A stretch of 64,000 nt of DNA from Bryoerythrophyllum caledonicum. Its lineage: Eukaryota > Streptophyta > Bryopsida > Pottiales > Pottiaceae. This document shows, piece by piece, positions 1-11,500 of this stretch. The stretch lies in the NCBI GenBank assembly GCA_963971425.1, contig OZ020521.1, positions 1,800,501 to 1,864,500 of the forward strand, read 5' to 3'. Each line of letters begins with the position of its first letter. The stretch's first letter is position 1. Below the pieces are notes generated by a model that was not told the DNA's origin, did not search any database, and saw only the letters and a program-made list of their open reading frames with translations. The translations under genes and the position numbers were made by a program.

Positions 1-8
1 TGTATGGA

Positions 9-3000
9 ATGTCCATGCGAGAAGGCGAAGATATCAACGCTTACCTCACTGAAGCCATGGATCTGCGAAACCAACTGAGGGGTTATGGAGAAGAGATACC
101 TGACAAGACATTGATCAACCTTGTTCTCAACGGTCTACCTCAGAGCTACGAAATGATCATACAAGGTATCACCTATCTCACCAATCCTACTTTTCATGTT
201 GTAATGGGAAAACTCCTCACAGAAACACACAGAAAGACCCTACGGGATCAGAAACGCGGCCAAGACGAAGCTCTATCAGTACAGTTTCAAAGACATGGAG
301 GAGGACGCGGCGCTAACCAACAAGGAGGAGGCTGGGGTCGCACCATGCATGCACGTGGGTGGACTCCCAATAACGCTTACTTCTCCGGCAGAGGCTACGG
401 TCAAGGAGGATTTTTTAATGGCCATGGGTACGGCCCCATGGCCACGCACAGGGCAAGTGGCGCGACGCGCCAAATCTACGGNNNNNNNNNNNNNNNNNNN
501 NNNNNNNNNNNNNNNNNNNNNNNNNNNNNNNNNNNNNNNNNNNNNNNNNNNNNNNNNNNNNNNNNNNNNNNNNNNNNNNNNNNNNNNNNNNNNNNNNNNN
601 NNNNNNNNNNNNNNNNNNNNNNNNNNNNNNNNNNNNNNNNNNNNNNNNNNNNNNNNNNNNNNNNNNNNNNNNNNNNNNNNNGCCAAGGCCAGCCTGGCGG
701 CCCAGCGCGTGCCCAGGCAGCCAGCCCCAGCCCGACGGCCAGCTCCTGGCTGGTGGCGAGGGCCAGCTCCTGGCTAATGGCCAGGGCCAGCGAGGCCTTG
801 GTCCAAGACCAGGGCTAGCCCGGCCAGGGGTTATGTCCTGGCCTGGACCTCCTCAGCCCACAAACTTTTATATAGCTGGGGTTTATGGTTCCCAGCAGGG
901 AATGCCAAGAGCGAGGCAAATCATATGCTACACTTGTGGAACACCAGGACATATTTCAAGATTTTGCCCTCATGGAAATTATTCCACCGTTAACTATGTT
1001 GAGGATTTCTATGACCCCTATGTTGAGGATGGGACTTATGTAGACAATGGGTGGTCTGCCGAGGCTAATTTAGCAGAGTATCAAGACTCTACATGGTTTA
1101 TGGATTCCGGTGCAAGCCACCATGTTACGGGGAACTATGAAAACTTATAACATGTTGATACAAGCTCACATGGGCAAAATGTAACAACTGTTGACGGTAA
1201 TGCCCACCGCATAGCAGCTGTGGGATCATCCAGTCTTCAAACTGGAACTCACCCTGGTGGAATAAATTTGGATCATGTTTTGTATGTACCGGCGTTAAAA
1301 AGGAAACTTATTATCTGTGGGCTCATTAGCTGATCAAGGTCATACTATAGTTTTTTCTGGCAATCAATGTCTTATTCTCGATCAAAACAAATCTATTGTT
1401 GCCATTAGACATCGGAATTTGACCAACGGACTCTATCAATTCACCAACAAAAGGAATGAAGCTATGGTGAATTCTGTAGTCTCTGAATCAACTATGCATT
1501 TATGGCACAAGAGATTTGGACATCTCAACTATGCTAGTGTTCAACATTGTGCAAATGCACAACGAGTTCAAGGATTACCTACATTTCCAACTCTTAGAAG
1601 TGTTTGTGGAGATTGTATGGCTGGTAGACAATGTCGTGAACGTTTTTCAAAAATCTCCATCAACAGAACTACTCAAGTACTCCAACTCATTCATTCTGAT
1701 GTAGTTGGACCAATTCGGACACCTTCCCTCAGTGGGTCTCAATACTTTGTAGCCTTCACTGATGATTATTCTCGGAAAAGTTTCGTATACTTCATGCGAC
1801 ACAAGAGTGAAACCCTTCAGAAATTTATTGAATTTAAAGCAAGAGTAGAAAATGAGACGGGCAGAAGAATAGTGACACTACGATCTGATCGAGGGGGGGA
1901 ATATTTATCTCATGAATTTGACTCCTATCTTCTCAATCAAGGAATTCAACGGCAACTCACAATTGCATTAACACCACAACAAAATGGTGTGAGTGAACGA
2001 CGGAATAGAACTATTATTGAAAAAGCGAGATCCATGGCCGCTGCATATCATCTTCCTGGATTTCTATGGACAGAGGCAGTTAATACAGCAAATTATCTTG
2101 TCAACATAAGTCCTACACGCGCAAATCAAGGTATGACACCCGACCAAAAGTTTAACAATATCAAACCCTCTGTTTCACACTTAAAGATCTTTGGCTCTTT
2201 GGCATATGTTCATATCCATGACATTAGACGAACCAAACTTGATAGTAAAACTATCAAGTGTATCTTTCTAGGATACGACACCGAGAGCAAAGGGTATAGG
2301 TTGTATGATCCGCAATCAAAGAAAATCCTCAGGAGTAGAGATGTAGTCTTTGACGAAACACAAGTAGGCTATGAAATTGTCAAAACCAATGTTCCCATTC
2401 AAGACAATCCATTCAGTGACAATTTATTTCCTACACCAACGCCAATCTCTCCCCCTACCACTCCATCTGCACCCGATTTACCAGATCTACCCATAGTACC
2501 TGAATCCACTACACCTGAAGCTCCACTAGCAAATCCCATAGCCGAACCACCAGTTCCTCCTCCACGAAGATATCCACTTCGTGAACGTAGACCAAGCACC
2601 AGATTTAGAGACACCTATCTCTTCTCTGCAGAAACCGGCACTTTCATAGAACCACGAAATTTTACAGAGGCTATCAAACATCCAGGTTGGAAAAATGCTA
2701 TCCAACAAGAAATAGATTCTATTCGAGAAAATCACACCTAGAAAATGGTTGATCTTCCAGAAGGCAAGAAACCTATCGCCGCCAAATGGATTTTCAAAGC
2801 TAAATAGGGCCTTAATGGTACAACAGACAAACTTAAGGCTCGTCTAGTTGCTCGCGGGTTCGAGCAACAAGAAGGCATTGACTTCTTCGAAACCTTTGCC
2901 CCAATCGTTCGATGGTCCACTGTTCGCAGTATAGTTGCCTAAGCCGCACAGAAGAAATGGGACATTCAACACTTAGATGTCAAAACGGCCTTTCTAAACG

Positions 3001-4199
3001 GAAAAATCGATGAGGATGTTTATATGACTCTACCTCCTGGTTTTGAATCTGATCTTCAACATTCTGGTCAAGTTTGCAAGCTTCAACAAGCATTGTATGG
3101 CCTTTGGCAAGCTCCTCGTGCATGGTATGGTGAAATTGACAGATATCTTCAAAACCAAGGTCTCACTAAAAGTAAAGAGGAGCCCAATCTCTATTTTTCC
3201 ATTCGCAATGGTAAATATACGATTATTCTCCTTTATGTGGATGACATTCTCATTACAGGTGATGATACCTCACATATCAAACGCCTTCGTGTACAACTAG
3301 AATCCAGATTCAAAATGACAAATCTGGGTCTTGCTCAACTTTACCTTGGTGCCGAATTCTGTTATAGCATTGACGGTATCTACCTTCATCAACGCACGTA
3401 TATTAAGCGCCTCCTGGAACGCTTTGGCATGCAGGATTGTAACCCGTTGTCTACTCCTATGAATCCTAAACTTAAACTCTGCAAAGACACGAACACAAAC
3501 CCTGTTGACAAACTTACATATCAAAGTCTTGTTGGGGGACTTCTTTACGCAACCATAACACGGTGGGACATTCAATATGCCGTCGGATGTGTCTCCCGAT
3601 ATATGAGCAATCCACAGCAAGTTCATCTTACAGCTGCTAAAAACATTCTTCGTTACCTCAAAGGGACTCTTGACTATGGCATTTTTTATCCTTCACAAGG
3701 TGATGCACATCTCTCTGTTTTTACGGATGCCGATTGGGCGGGGGAAAGTGATACTAGACGCTCTACTTCTGGAATTTTATATAAAATCGGCTCCTCTCCC
3801 GTGGCATGGTCCAGTAAATTACAACCCACGTTGGCACTCTCTTCTACTGAAGCAGAGTATCGCGTGTTATCTGAGGCAGCTCGAAATATCACCTATTTTC
3901 GACGACTTTTAATGGAACTTCAAATTGGAACCAAGGAGCCTACTCCTATCTTTTGTGACAATTTGAGTAGTATCAAGCTTGTTCGGAACCCGGTGATGCA
4001 TCAATGCACTAAACACATTGAACTTGAACATCACTACATTCGCGAAAAATATGAGGATGGCACTATTGTTATTTCATATATCCCCACCAAATTACAACAA
4101 GCCGACGTTTTGACCAAATCATTAGAACCAGGTCCTTTTATTGATAATAGAAATCTTGCAGGTCTTCGACAAGTTCCATCACGCATCTCTCAAAATTAG
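9..4199 (+). pseudogene. Ty1-copia gag-pol polyprotein, broken
   Basis: A gag UBN2-like region (9-480) runs into an assembly gap. After the gap comes a CCHC knuckle (CYTCGTPGHISRFC, about 925-970) and the protease site WFMDSGASHH (about 1095-1125). An in-frame TAA at 1148 and a frameshift near 1303 follow. From 1317 the frame carries the integrase HHCC finger (LWHKRFGH...CGDC) and the DD35E core with FTDDYS, LRSDRGGEY and NGVSERRNR. In-frame stops at 2739, about 2805 and about 2940 interrupt the reverse transcriptase start. The palm motif YVDDILITG lies at 3234-3260 and RNase H (FTDADWAGE, SSTEAEY) at 3720-3860. The frame ends at 4199. Each stop sits where relatives carry an ordinary residue, as expected of an ageing copy. 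Confidence 0.92.
482..681. other. Assembly gap of exactly 200 N
   Basis: The run is exactly 200 N, a conventional placeholder for a gap of unknown length. The bases after it (682-830) are GC-rich and internally repetitive, with GGCCAGCTCCTGGCT occurring twice near 739 and 763. The gap therefore probably hides a collapsed low-complexity stretch in the gag-to-knuckle linker. Translations that cross it are not reliable. Confidence 0.97.
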
Positions 4200-4281
4200 T
4201 CTTTGGCCTCAGGGAACCTATTTCATTTTGCTCCCATAAACCTACAATTCTTTTTCTCTCACGATCTGGTTTGAGCAGGGG

Positions 4282-4469
4282 TGTTGGAGAAACAAACCAT
4301 ATCGTTTGACCTCTCACTACACTGTAAATCATGACCTGTACAGTTACACTGTAGCAACACTGCTGCTACTTGTCAATTAGGTTTAGGACAGTCAAGCCGT
4401 CATCTCTCTGTATATATTGTGGCACATTGCCTCTGCAATTCAAGCAACTTACATCATAGTGTTTCAACA
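4282..4469 (+). repeat. 3' LTR of copia element 1
   Basis: This 188-bp segment starts TGTTG and ends CAACA, the expected inverted LTR ends. It is preceded by a short purine-rich tract (GAGCAGGGG) that fits a polypurine tract. A TATATAT box lies near 4411, consistent with a promoter inside the LTR. No second copy is in the window, so the borders rest on these end motifs and on distance from the RNase H stop. Confidence 0.75.
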
Positions 4470-4495
4470 AGGCATTTGGTTATTGCCCTGGGTGT

Positions 4496-6280
4496 GGGTA
4501 CTTCAAGTGCTTCCAAGCGTATGAGGAAGGCATAATGTCCAGAATTGGAGGCAACAACTTTTGATTGGTTCACTAGAATGGAGGAGAAGGGTGTTACCTT
4601 ATTAGGTGATCTTGTGGTAGCTACAGCAAAGAGGCAATATGAGTTGATACCAAGAGATGCCAGTGTGAAGGAACTTCAATTTTTGAGTGGATGGATAGAG
4701 AAATTTGAGAGAAGATTTAACATCAAGTGTTATGTTCGTCATGGAGAGGATGCATCAGCTGATACTTCAACAACAGTTTTGGTGCAGATGGAGAATATTA
4801 AGGCCATTGTAGTTGAGTACAACATAAGTGATGTTTTCAACATGAACAAGACCGGTCTTTTTTATAGGTTGGAGCCCAACTGTACCTTAGCTACGAAGCA
4901 AGTGTCGGGGAAGAAGAAACATAAGGAGCGTATCACGATAGCTTTGACTGCAAATGTTGATGGTAGTATTTGTCTTCCTCCGTTAGTTATAAACCAATAC
5001 CACAAGCCTCGAGCTTTTATTTCTAAGCACATTGAGAATCCAGAAAATTTAGGAATTATGTGGGCCGCCAACAAGAAAGCATGGATGACTACTGATATTT
5101 TTGAGCGGTATATATTAGATTTTGAGAGAAGGATGGTTTTGGCAGGAAAAGAGAAAGTAGCTCTACTTGTTGATAACTTTCTGCGTCATCAAGTGCCAAA
5201 TGTGGCTTCACGGTTGAGGATAATAAAGTCAGTATACTTCCCACCGAATACCACTACACTAAAATTTATGTTTAGTGTAGTATACATTAAATGCGAATCC
5301 ATACACCAAATGCGAACGAGGCATTTAGTGTAGTGACATAACCGTACACTAAATGTCAACTACTACGCTATTTGTCAATTTTAGTAAAGGTTTCAACATA
5401 ATTTTTTTCACTTGTGCACATTTAGTGTATCAATAGTAGAAGTATAAAAAAAGGTCCAGCAGTCGAGGGCTGTCAGAGTATCTTATCAGCAGTTTTCAAT
5501 TGGCTATAACTCATTCAATATTAATCTGAATTGGGCATATGAGGTGTTTTTTGACATCTACAGAAAATGTAGATGCTAGAAACATCTCATTTTCCCAATT
5601 TGGACAAGTTTTGAATGAGTTATGGCCATTTGAAAGTTGCAAATGAAGAGAAGCATGGGCTGGAAGGATTGGGGGGTTGATTGGGGTTTGAGTGAAGGTT
5701 ACATTAATGACATTGGCAGCTATCACCAATCGTCAACTTCTTTACAAATAGTGTACTAGGGTAAATACACTATTCGTACCACTACACTAAACATAAATTT
5801 TAGTGTAGTCGTTTTCAACCTATGGATGCATGTATTATTGCATCTTTTAAGGCTCATAACCAAAAGTTAGTGATACAACATCAAATAGACTCTATTGTGG
5901 CTCAAAGAGATTTTAGCATTGATATTTATCAAGTAGTGGTTATGGTTGAGAGAGCATGGCGTGTTAAAATTACACCTCAAACGATTCAAAACTGTTGGAT
6001 TCACATAGGTGTTCTCTCCGGACTTGTTCAGAGCGAGAGAGAAGAAGTGAGACGTTTGAATGAAATTAGTGAAGTTGTAGTTTTGTTAGAACAACTAACA
6101 TTGTTGTCATCTGAGACTACAGAGGATGAAGTCATCGTTGCTCAAGAGTTCATCAATTTTGAGTTTGAATTTGATTTGAACAATCGTTATGAACCTACTG
6201 ATGAGGATATCATAGACCCTGATTATCAGCAATGTGATTTACATGAGGATATGGTGAATAGTGAAGATGTAGTACAATAG
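4496..6280 (+). pseudogene. Tigger/pogo-type DDE transposase relic
   Basis: The translation resembles Tigger/CENP-B-like transposases. A Tc5-type helix-turn-helix region (PELEATTFDWF...KGV) is followed by the DDE_1 domain. The first catalytic region reads VFNMNKTGLF where active relatives have D and E (NMDETGLF). The second region keeps LLVDNF. A stop lies just upstream (TAA at 4533). The frame is cut at 5255 by a MITE (5257-5805). Joining 5256 to 5808 restores PPNTTSRFQPMD, the usual run before the third acidic region, and translation then continues to 6280 with an acidic tail. The N-terminal DNA-binding helix is absent, cut off by the copia LTR. The loss of catalytic residues plus the stop and insertion mean it cannot be active. 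Confidence 0.88.
5257..5805. mobile_element. Foldback MITE with TA target duplication
   Basis: This 549-bp element has 25-bp perfect terminal inverted repeats beginning CACTAAAATTTATG. It is flanked by TA at 5255-5256 and 5806-5807. Removing it with one TA restores the transposase reading frame exactly, which fixes the borders. The interior folds on itself: sequence near 5500 (GGCTATAACTCATTCAA) is mirrored near 5610, with the hairpin centre around CATCTACAGAAAATGTAGATG at about 5555-5580. No coding potential was seen. The TA duplication fits Tc1/mariner/pogo mobilisation, though the mobilising enzyme is unknown. Confidence 0.9.
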
Positions 6281-8575
6281 GTTGGACTAGATCCTACAGA
6301 TTGGCTTCTGAGACCTTGAAGACATTTTTGGAGCAACGACGGGAAAATATTTTGTCACATGTGAAGAACGTTTGCTTGTTTCAGATGAAAGTTTCTATGT
6401 GGCGCGTGAAAGAATCTCGCCAGACCAAGACATATTCTTTTTTTTGAGTCAGCTTATTTGATTCATCATTTTTAGTTTGTTTGTACTTTCATCCCTTATT
6501 TCCATAAAGTTTTGTTTGAAGTCTTCCAATTGTAACCTTCAACATGTATAATAGATATATTTTTTGATGTGTTATAAATGTTTTTGGAAAATATAACAAT
6601 ATCATTTTTCAAGCTTATGATTGTTATTTTTGATAAGTGTTACACTTTATTTTTAAATTTTTTGTAAATGTTTTATACGATAAGTGTAATGATTTGTTTT
6701 TTGAATTTTCATAAATGTTATATTCAATGAGTGTTATAAGATTTTTTTTAACTGATATTTTTTATAAGTGATACTTTCGATAAGTGTTACATTTTTTCCC
6801 GGTCCCGATGAGTTAAATATTTCTTTCCGGTCCCGATGAGCCTTGTCGTCAAGTGCGCACTTTTTTTTCATTTAACTGTTCCTGTACAAACCAAGTTCAG
6901 AGTTCATGCCCTGGCTCATCCTGATAACTTCTAGAGAATATTTTATCTAGTTACAAGCTGTAAGGATGATGGAGGAAAGAGGATAATACTTTTATAACAG
7001 TTTGAGGAGGTTCCTGGCACTCAATGGGCTCCAATTCTTTTATAATATATGAGTGAGACAGCATTAATCTTCCTTACACTGACGGAGCTCTGCCATGCGG
7101 CTGGAAATACTCGTCTTACTCAGTTCTGGAATGATGGATCATGGAGCCCAATTTTCCAATCATTCAGTCGCAAGAGAGAGAGGCTGCAAAGTATCTGTCA
7201 CCAGAAAAGTCACTCCTCACATCGACAAACATGCAGATGTAAGAACAAAGACCGGAATGTTCATGAACTTGTAGCAGATGATGCGAAATCCATTTGCCTG
7301 ACAGATTCAGGCACCAGTTATAAAGTACTTGAAGCTTTTGCAGAGTTTCTCTAGATAGGATTTTAGATAACTACATCCGGTACTGTACTGGGAGGCTGGG
7401 CAACATTTACGATTGTCCATACGAGTCTCAGTTAGTAAGTGGGTGAAACTCAGAAACGTTTCTCATTCCAAACTTTGATACTTTGAAAGTACCCTTGAAA
7501 GCTGGTAAAGTATAACAAAATAGAGGATCGAGAGTGAAGTGCTGAGTCAAATACTCGGAGCAAGGGTGCTTTTGGCCTGAAGACGTACCTCTCCAAATTA
7601 CCATGATTTGAAACGGCAGCGAGCAATCTGAATACGGTAAAGTGCACTGTCAAAAACTATAAAAGTGCCAAATGCGCACGTATCCCTGGAGTATAGGTCC
7701 CAGAAACAAAGCAGATCGTTGTCCGCTCTGCGAGGAGCACAAATGAAAGAAGGATACCATTCACATCATTCTAGAGTTGTCAGACAAAGTTTTTCAATCA
7801 CAGGTCTGATACAGCAGATTGGAGAATCAAAGTAGATTCGTTCAACTTTCGAAGACTACATTCGGCTAGAATACTGTACAATGATGGCAAGACCAAGAGT
7901 CGGAAGCCACAAAGATGGCGAGAACGAATAACGTACCATTAAGCCACGTGTCCGATCCTACCGAAGTATCGAAAGCCTGCAACCATCTCCGTGGAGGCAC
8001 AGGAGCCATGAAAGCTGGAAAGGACTGTTGACTATCAATCCATGGCATATATGCTGCATGCATGTAATCGAGCATCCTTAATCCAAGAATTTGGCGCCTG
8101 TCAGCATCTTCGAACCAATTTCGATCTCTAGCTTACACATCTTTTGTAGGGCTGTATACTGCGAACACTTCAGACCTGATGATGGTCATCACTGCAACCG
8201 ACTCATCAGTCAAGACGAAATTTCCGCAGAAGGAAAAACAATGATTCTTTTGTTTTCTACAGATACACATTATCATAATCAAAATGTTCACTTTGCAAAT
8301 AAATGAACACCAGCCCCTAGTAAGAGAAACGGCTGCTAGAAGGCGCATCAATACGTGCCATCTCACCATCTTATAAGCAAAACAATCCACTAAGCGGGTG
8401 GTACAAGTAAAGTAAAAATCCACATGAATAAAACAGATGGCTGAAGATTTGGGATGTCGATCCTCACCTGAAATGAGTCGCAGGAGGTGGTGCGGTTGTT
8501 ATCTTGGCATCGTTAGTAGTTACAGAAGAGCTCCTTGCAATTACATTCAAAGCTCATGAGCAATGTGTTGAGAGG
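6281..8575. other. No supported gene; AT-rich tract, then LIG6 3' flank
   Basis: From 6281 to 6800 the DNA is AT-rich with degenerate repeats of GATAAGTGTTA. Two copies of a 16-base motif, TTCCGGTCCCGATGAG, lie at 6796-6812 (one extra C) and 6825-6840. From 6900 to 8575 base composition is more mixed. On the minus strand 8065-7950 there is an exon-like stretch (PAFMAPVPPRRWLQAF...WLNG) ending at a GTACGT donor-like site, but no family was recognised and no neighbouring exon could be linked. The part near 8575 should include the LIG6 3' UTR. Confidence 0.5.
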
Positions 8576-11500
8576 TCACTCGGAATCATCCCTCTGTGCA
8601 ACCCCCATGCCCGGGACATTCAATTTGCGTGTCTGCTGATGGAAGAGATCTGCGATATCTGAAGGAGAGCTCGCATCCTCGGGCTTTTTGTCAGTCCTTA
8701 CCGAAAGAAATCTTGGGAAACGCATGGAAATTCCACGTGATGGATGAACAAGCCCAACCCCTGCCTGATGCACTGGGGATATTGTAAGATCTGCAACACG
8801 AAGTCACACAAAAACTGAGAATCACTGGGAACACTTCCGTGCAATATTTATACATTTCCGAAAATTGAAGTGCAGATGAAATCAAGAGTTCGAATAGTTA
8901 AGCGGATAAATTTGAGGCATTCCACCACGTTGATCAATTACCTGCTCCACGTATTTCCCAAACCACTTCTGGTGAAAACCAAACATCACATTCCTCCCGA
9001 GTCTGGTAGTATACAGGTTTCTTTGGAAGTATCCGCCCATCAGAATAGTATTCTTTGCTCTGCATACAACACCAGGAATTTGGGATTGAGATTATTTCTG
9101 CACTAAGAGGTCTCATCAATCATGCTGAAAACAATGTCCTATATCTTACTGAATATAATAAAAAAATTCAAATCCAAGCCGAAGGTCTTAGAATAACCAA
9201 TATACCTCTCGGTAAAACACATCTGAGAATCCAGACATGACACGACAGACGCTCTGATATTCCTCGTTATTGGAGTCGTAGCACGCAACTAAATAGGGAC
9301 TAAACCTGCAACCAGAATCAAATTAGAAATTTTCAGACGTTCGAATTTCCTACTGTAGCTATGGAGGGTACAATTCGCAAACTTCTTTCACACTATTAAG
9401 AACATACGATCCTATCACAGAAATACAGAACACTTCAACGCACATTAACACTCATTTACAAGATCACGTTTCTGTATTGGTAGGAATTTTACATACCAGC
9501 CAGCTTTGCGTCCGTTACCATGCCATGCTCCGATTGGAACCAAATCCAAGGTATCATGCAATCCTTCGACGTAATCTCTCTTGACCTGATGAGTGGTATT
9601 AGTCAGTTGCTGGCAGATGAACAATTCAGACCTGATGAATGTGACAAGACTAACGTCAAGAGAATGAATAGAAAGCACTGCAAGTTCTGCTTTATAGAAG
9701 CTAGACCTTCAGCCAAGAATCAGATCGCTTCGAGGCCATGTACGTGGAGTCCTCATCCAGGGACTTGGCCATAAGACCTTCGCAAGATGCTTCAAAAGCT
9801 TCATTTAAGAAATTGTCTAGCTTCTGAGATGTTGACGTAGATTCTGGCTGCGCTTCATCTGACTCCACCTGAACAATTCAGCTTATCAGAGAGGAAGATA
9901 ACAGACAATTATTTCTGTCACAATTCAGATGTATGCGCAAACCACAGATGAAAAACGGCATATTGATTTTAAGCTGCAATTATTAAAAAAGAGCGTTTTA
10001 ACTCACTGTGATTTCACTTGCATACTGAAAGAATCCAGGCTTCAAGTTTGGAAATATAGTATGCATGTCTGAAAACAAAGAATGGAGAAAACTCAATTTA
10101 GTAGAAGAAAACCAAATAGGTCAGGTAGCTTCACACCTAGAAAGACAAGATTTGTGATGAGTTAATATACAAAAATATCAAACCTCTACATTACAGACGC
10201 TAAATAAGAGGGGCCAACTCCAAGAGTGATTACATACATTTCCGTCGTTCTCGGAAAGGGCACTTTACTAGTCTGCGTACAAAAACACGAAGTAATTAAA
10301 ATCGCCTTGCTCAAAGCTAGAGAACTATTAATTTGACAAAGCTTGCACATTAACTCAAATTATAATCTCAGAAGACTGCTTATTAGGGAGTTGGAGAGGC
10401 ATACGATTCACTGTTAGCTAACATGATGTCGAATAAAAACACGCACACCTCCACCTGAACCAAAATAAAAGTTCAAAAGTTAGCTTTAGACAAAAAGAAA
10501 TGAATTTCAGTGAAAAGCTCAGCCCGGATAGCCGACAAGAAACCATTCTCAAGTACGTACAAGCCCGTGACGGTTCCTGGTGAACTTTGAAGCAGATACA
10601 AGATGATCAAAATTACAGCACAAAAGTGTTATCTCCACCTTGATATTCTGTACGATGCTGCCATCCTTCGATCCCCTTTCTCGAGTGCTCAGATGCTGAA
10701 ATGCTAGAAGATTGTTTCCGTTCTCTCTATCTACAGCCACAACCTGGCAAAATACAGATTCGATTATGCAATTTGATTCATTTGAACCAGAATGCTCATA
10801 AATATTCGTCCACCACTTTGTAAACAGTTGTGAACAGCAACTTCTTAGAAATTAGAAAAGAAAAGAAAAGGTGAGACTTGGATGCCACAAAAACGAACCT
10901 CAGCATCAATGATGAACATTTGCGTCTCAGGCTGCATAGCAGCTCGAACGATATCTGCTACATCTGGAAATTTTGAGGTATTATCTTCACCATTGCGAGA
11001 AAATATGCGCACACACCCATCAGGTAACAAGTGCACTTGTGCTCGTTGTCCATCATACCTGCAAATTCATGAACTCGTTCATGCAAGTTCAACATAAAAG
11101 AAAACATACAGTAGGAATTCTTGGTGTGGACGATACCAAACAACATCTTCTCAGGATACATATACACAACACCAATGAAAGAGAAAGGTTGTTAAAAGTT
11201 ACTTGTATTCGCAAGTGAAGGCTTTTCCTTCAAACTTTTTCAGTACTTCAGGAATGCCGTTTGTAATCCTGTTGCTCAAGAGAGTCCGGATATTAACATA
11301 CGTAAATATATGGATCAGTCAGCAAAGGCATCAAACATTTCCTTTAAGAAGTTCGAGAAAGCAGTTTTAAAACGTACTTTGCAAGCATAGGCTTGATTGG
11401 GGTGCCCGCACGCACAGAGATACTTGCAGACAAACCCTCTACACCTTCATTGATCATCTTGGGAATCAGCAAATCCTGCCGACGTAGTCAAAGCCAGATA

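Larger units (their letters stand above)
1..4469 (+). mobile_element. Decayed Ty1-copia LTR retrotransposon, 5' end outside window
   Basis: Domain order along the strand is gag, CCHC zinc knuckle, aspartic protease, GAG-pre-integrase and integrase, reverse transcriptase, RNase H, then an LTR. Integrase before reverse transcriptase is the Ty1-copia order. The 5' LTR, primer-binding site and start of gag lie left of the window. The 3' LTR is present. Coding capacity is lost through several stops and frameshifts, so this is a dead copy. It abuts a Tigger transposase relic immediately after the LTR, which suggests it inserted into that older element. Confidence 0.93.

Noticed and set aside
5257-5805. 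Assignment of the MITE to the CACTA (En/Spm) superfamily because its ends read CACTA
   Set aside because: CACTA elements make 3-bp target duplications; the restored transposase frame proves a 2-bp TA duplication.
7049-7354. 101-codon open frame
   Set aside because: No family resemblance, no splice-linked neighbours, composition like surrounding DNA.
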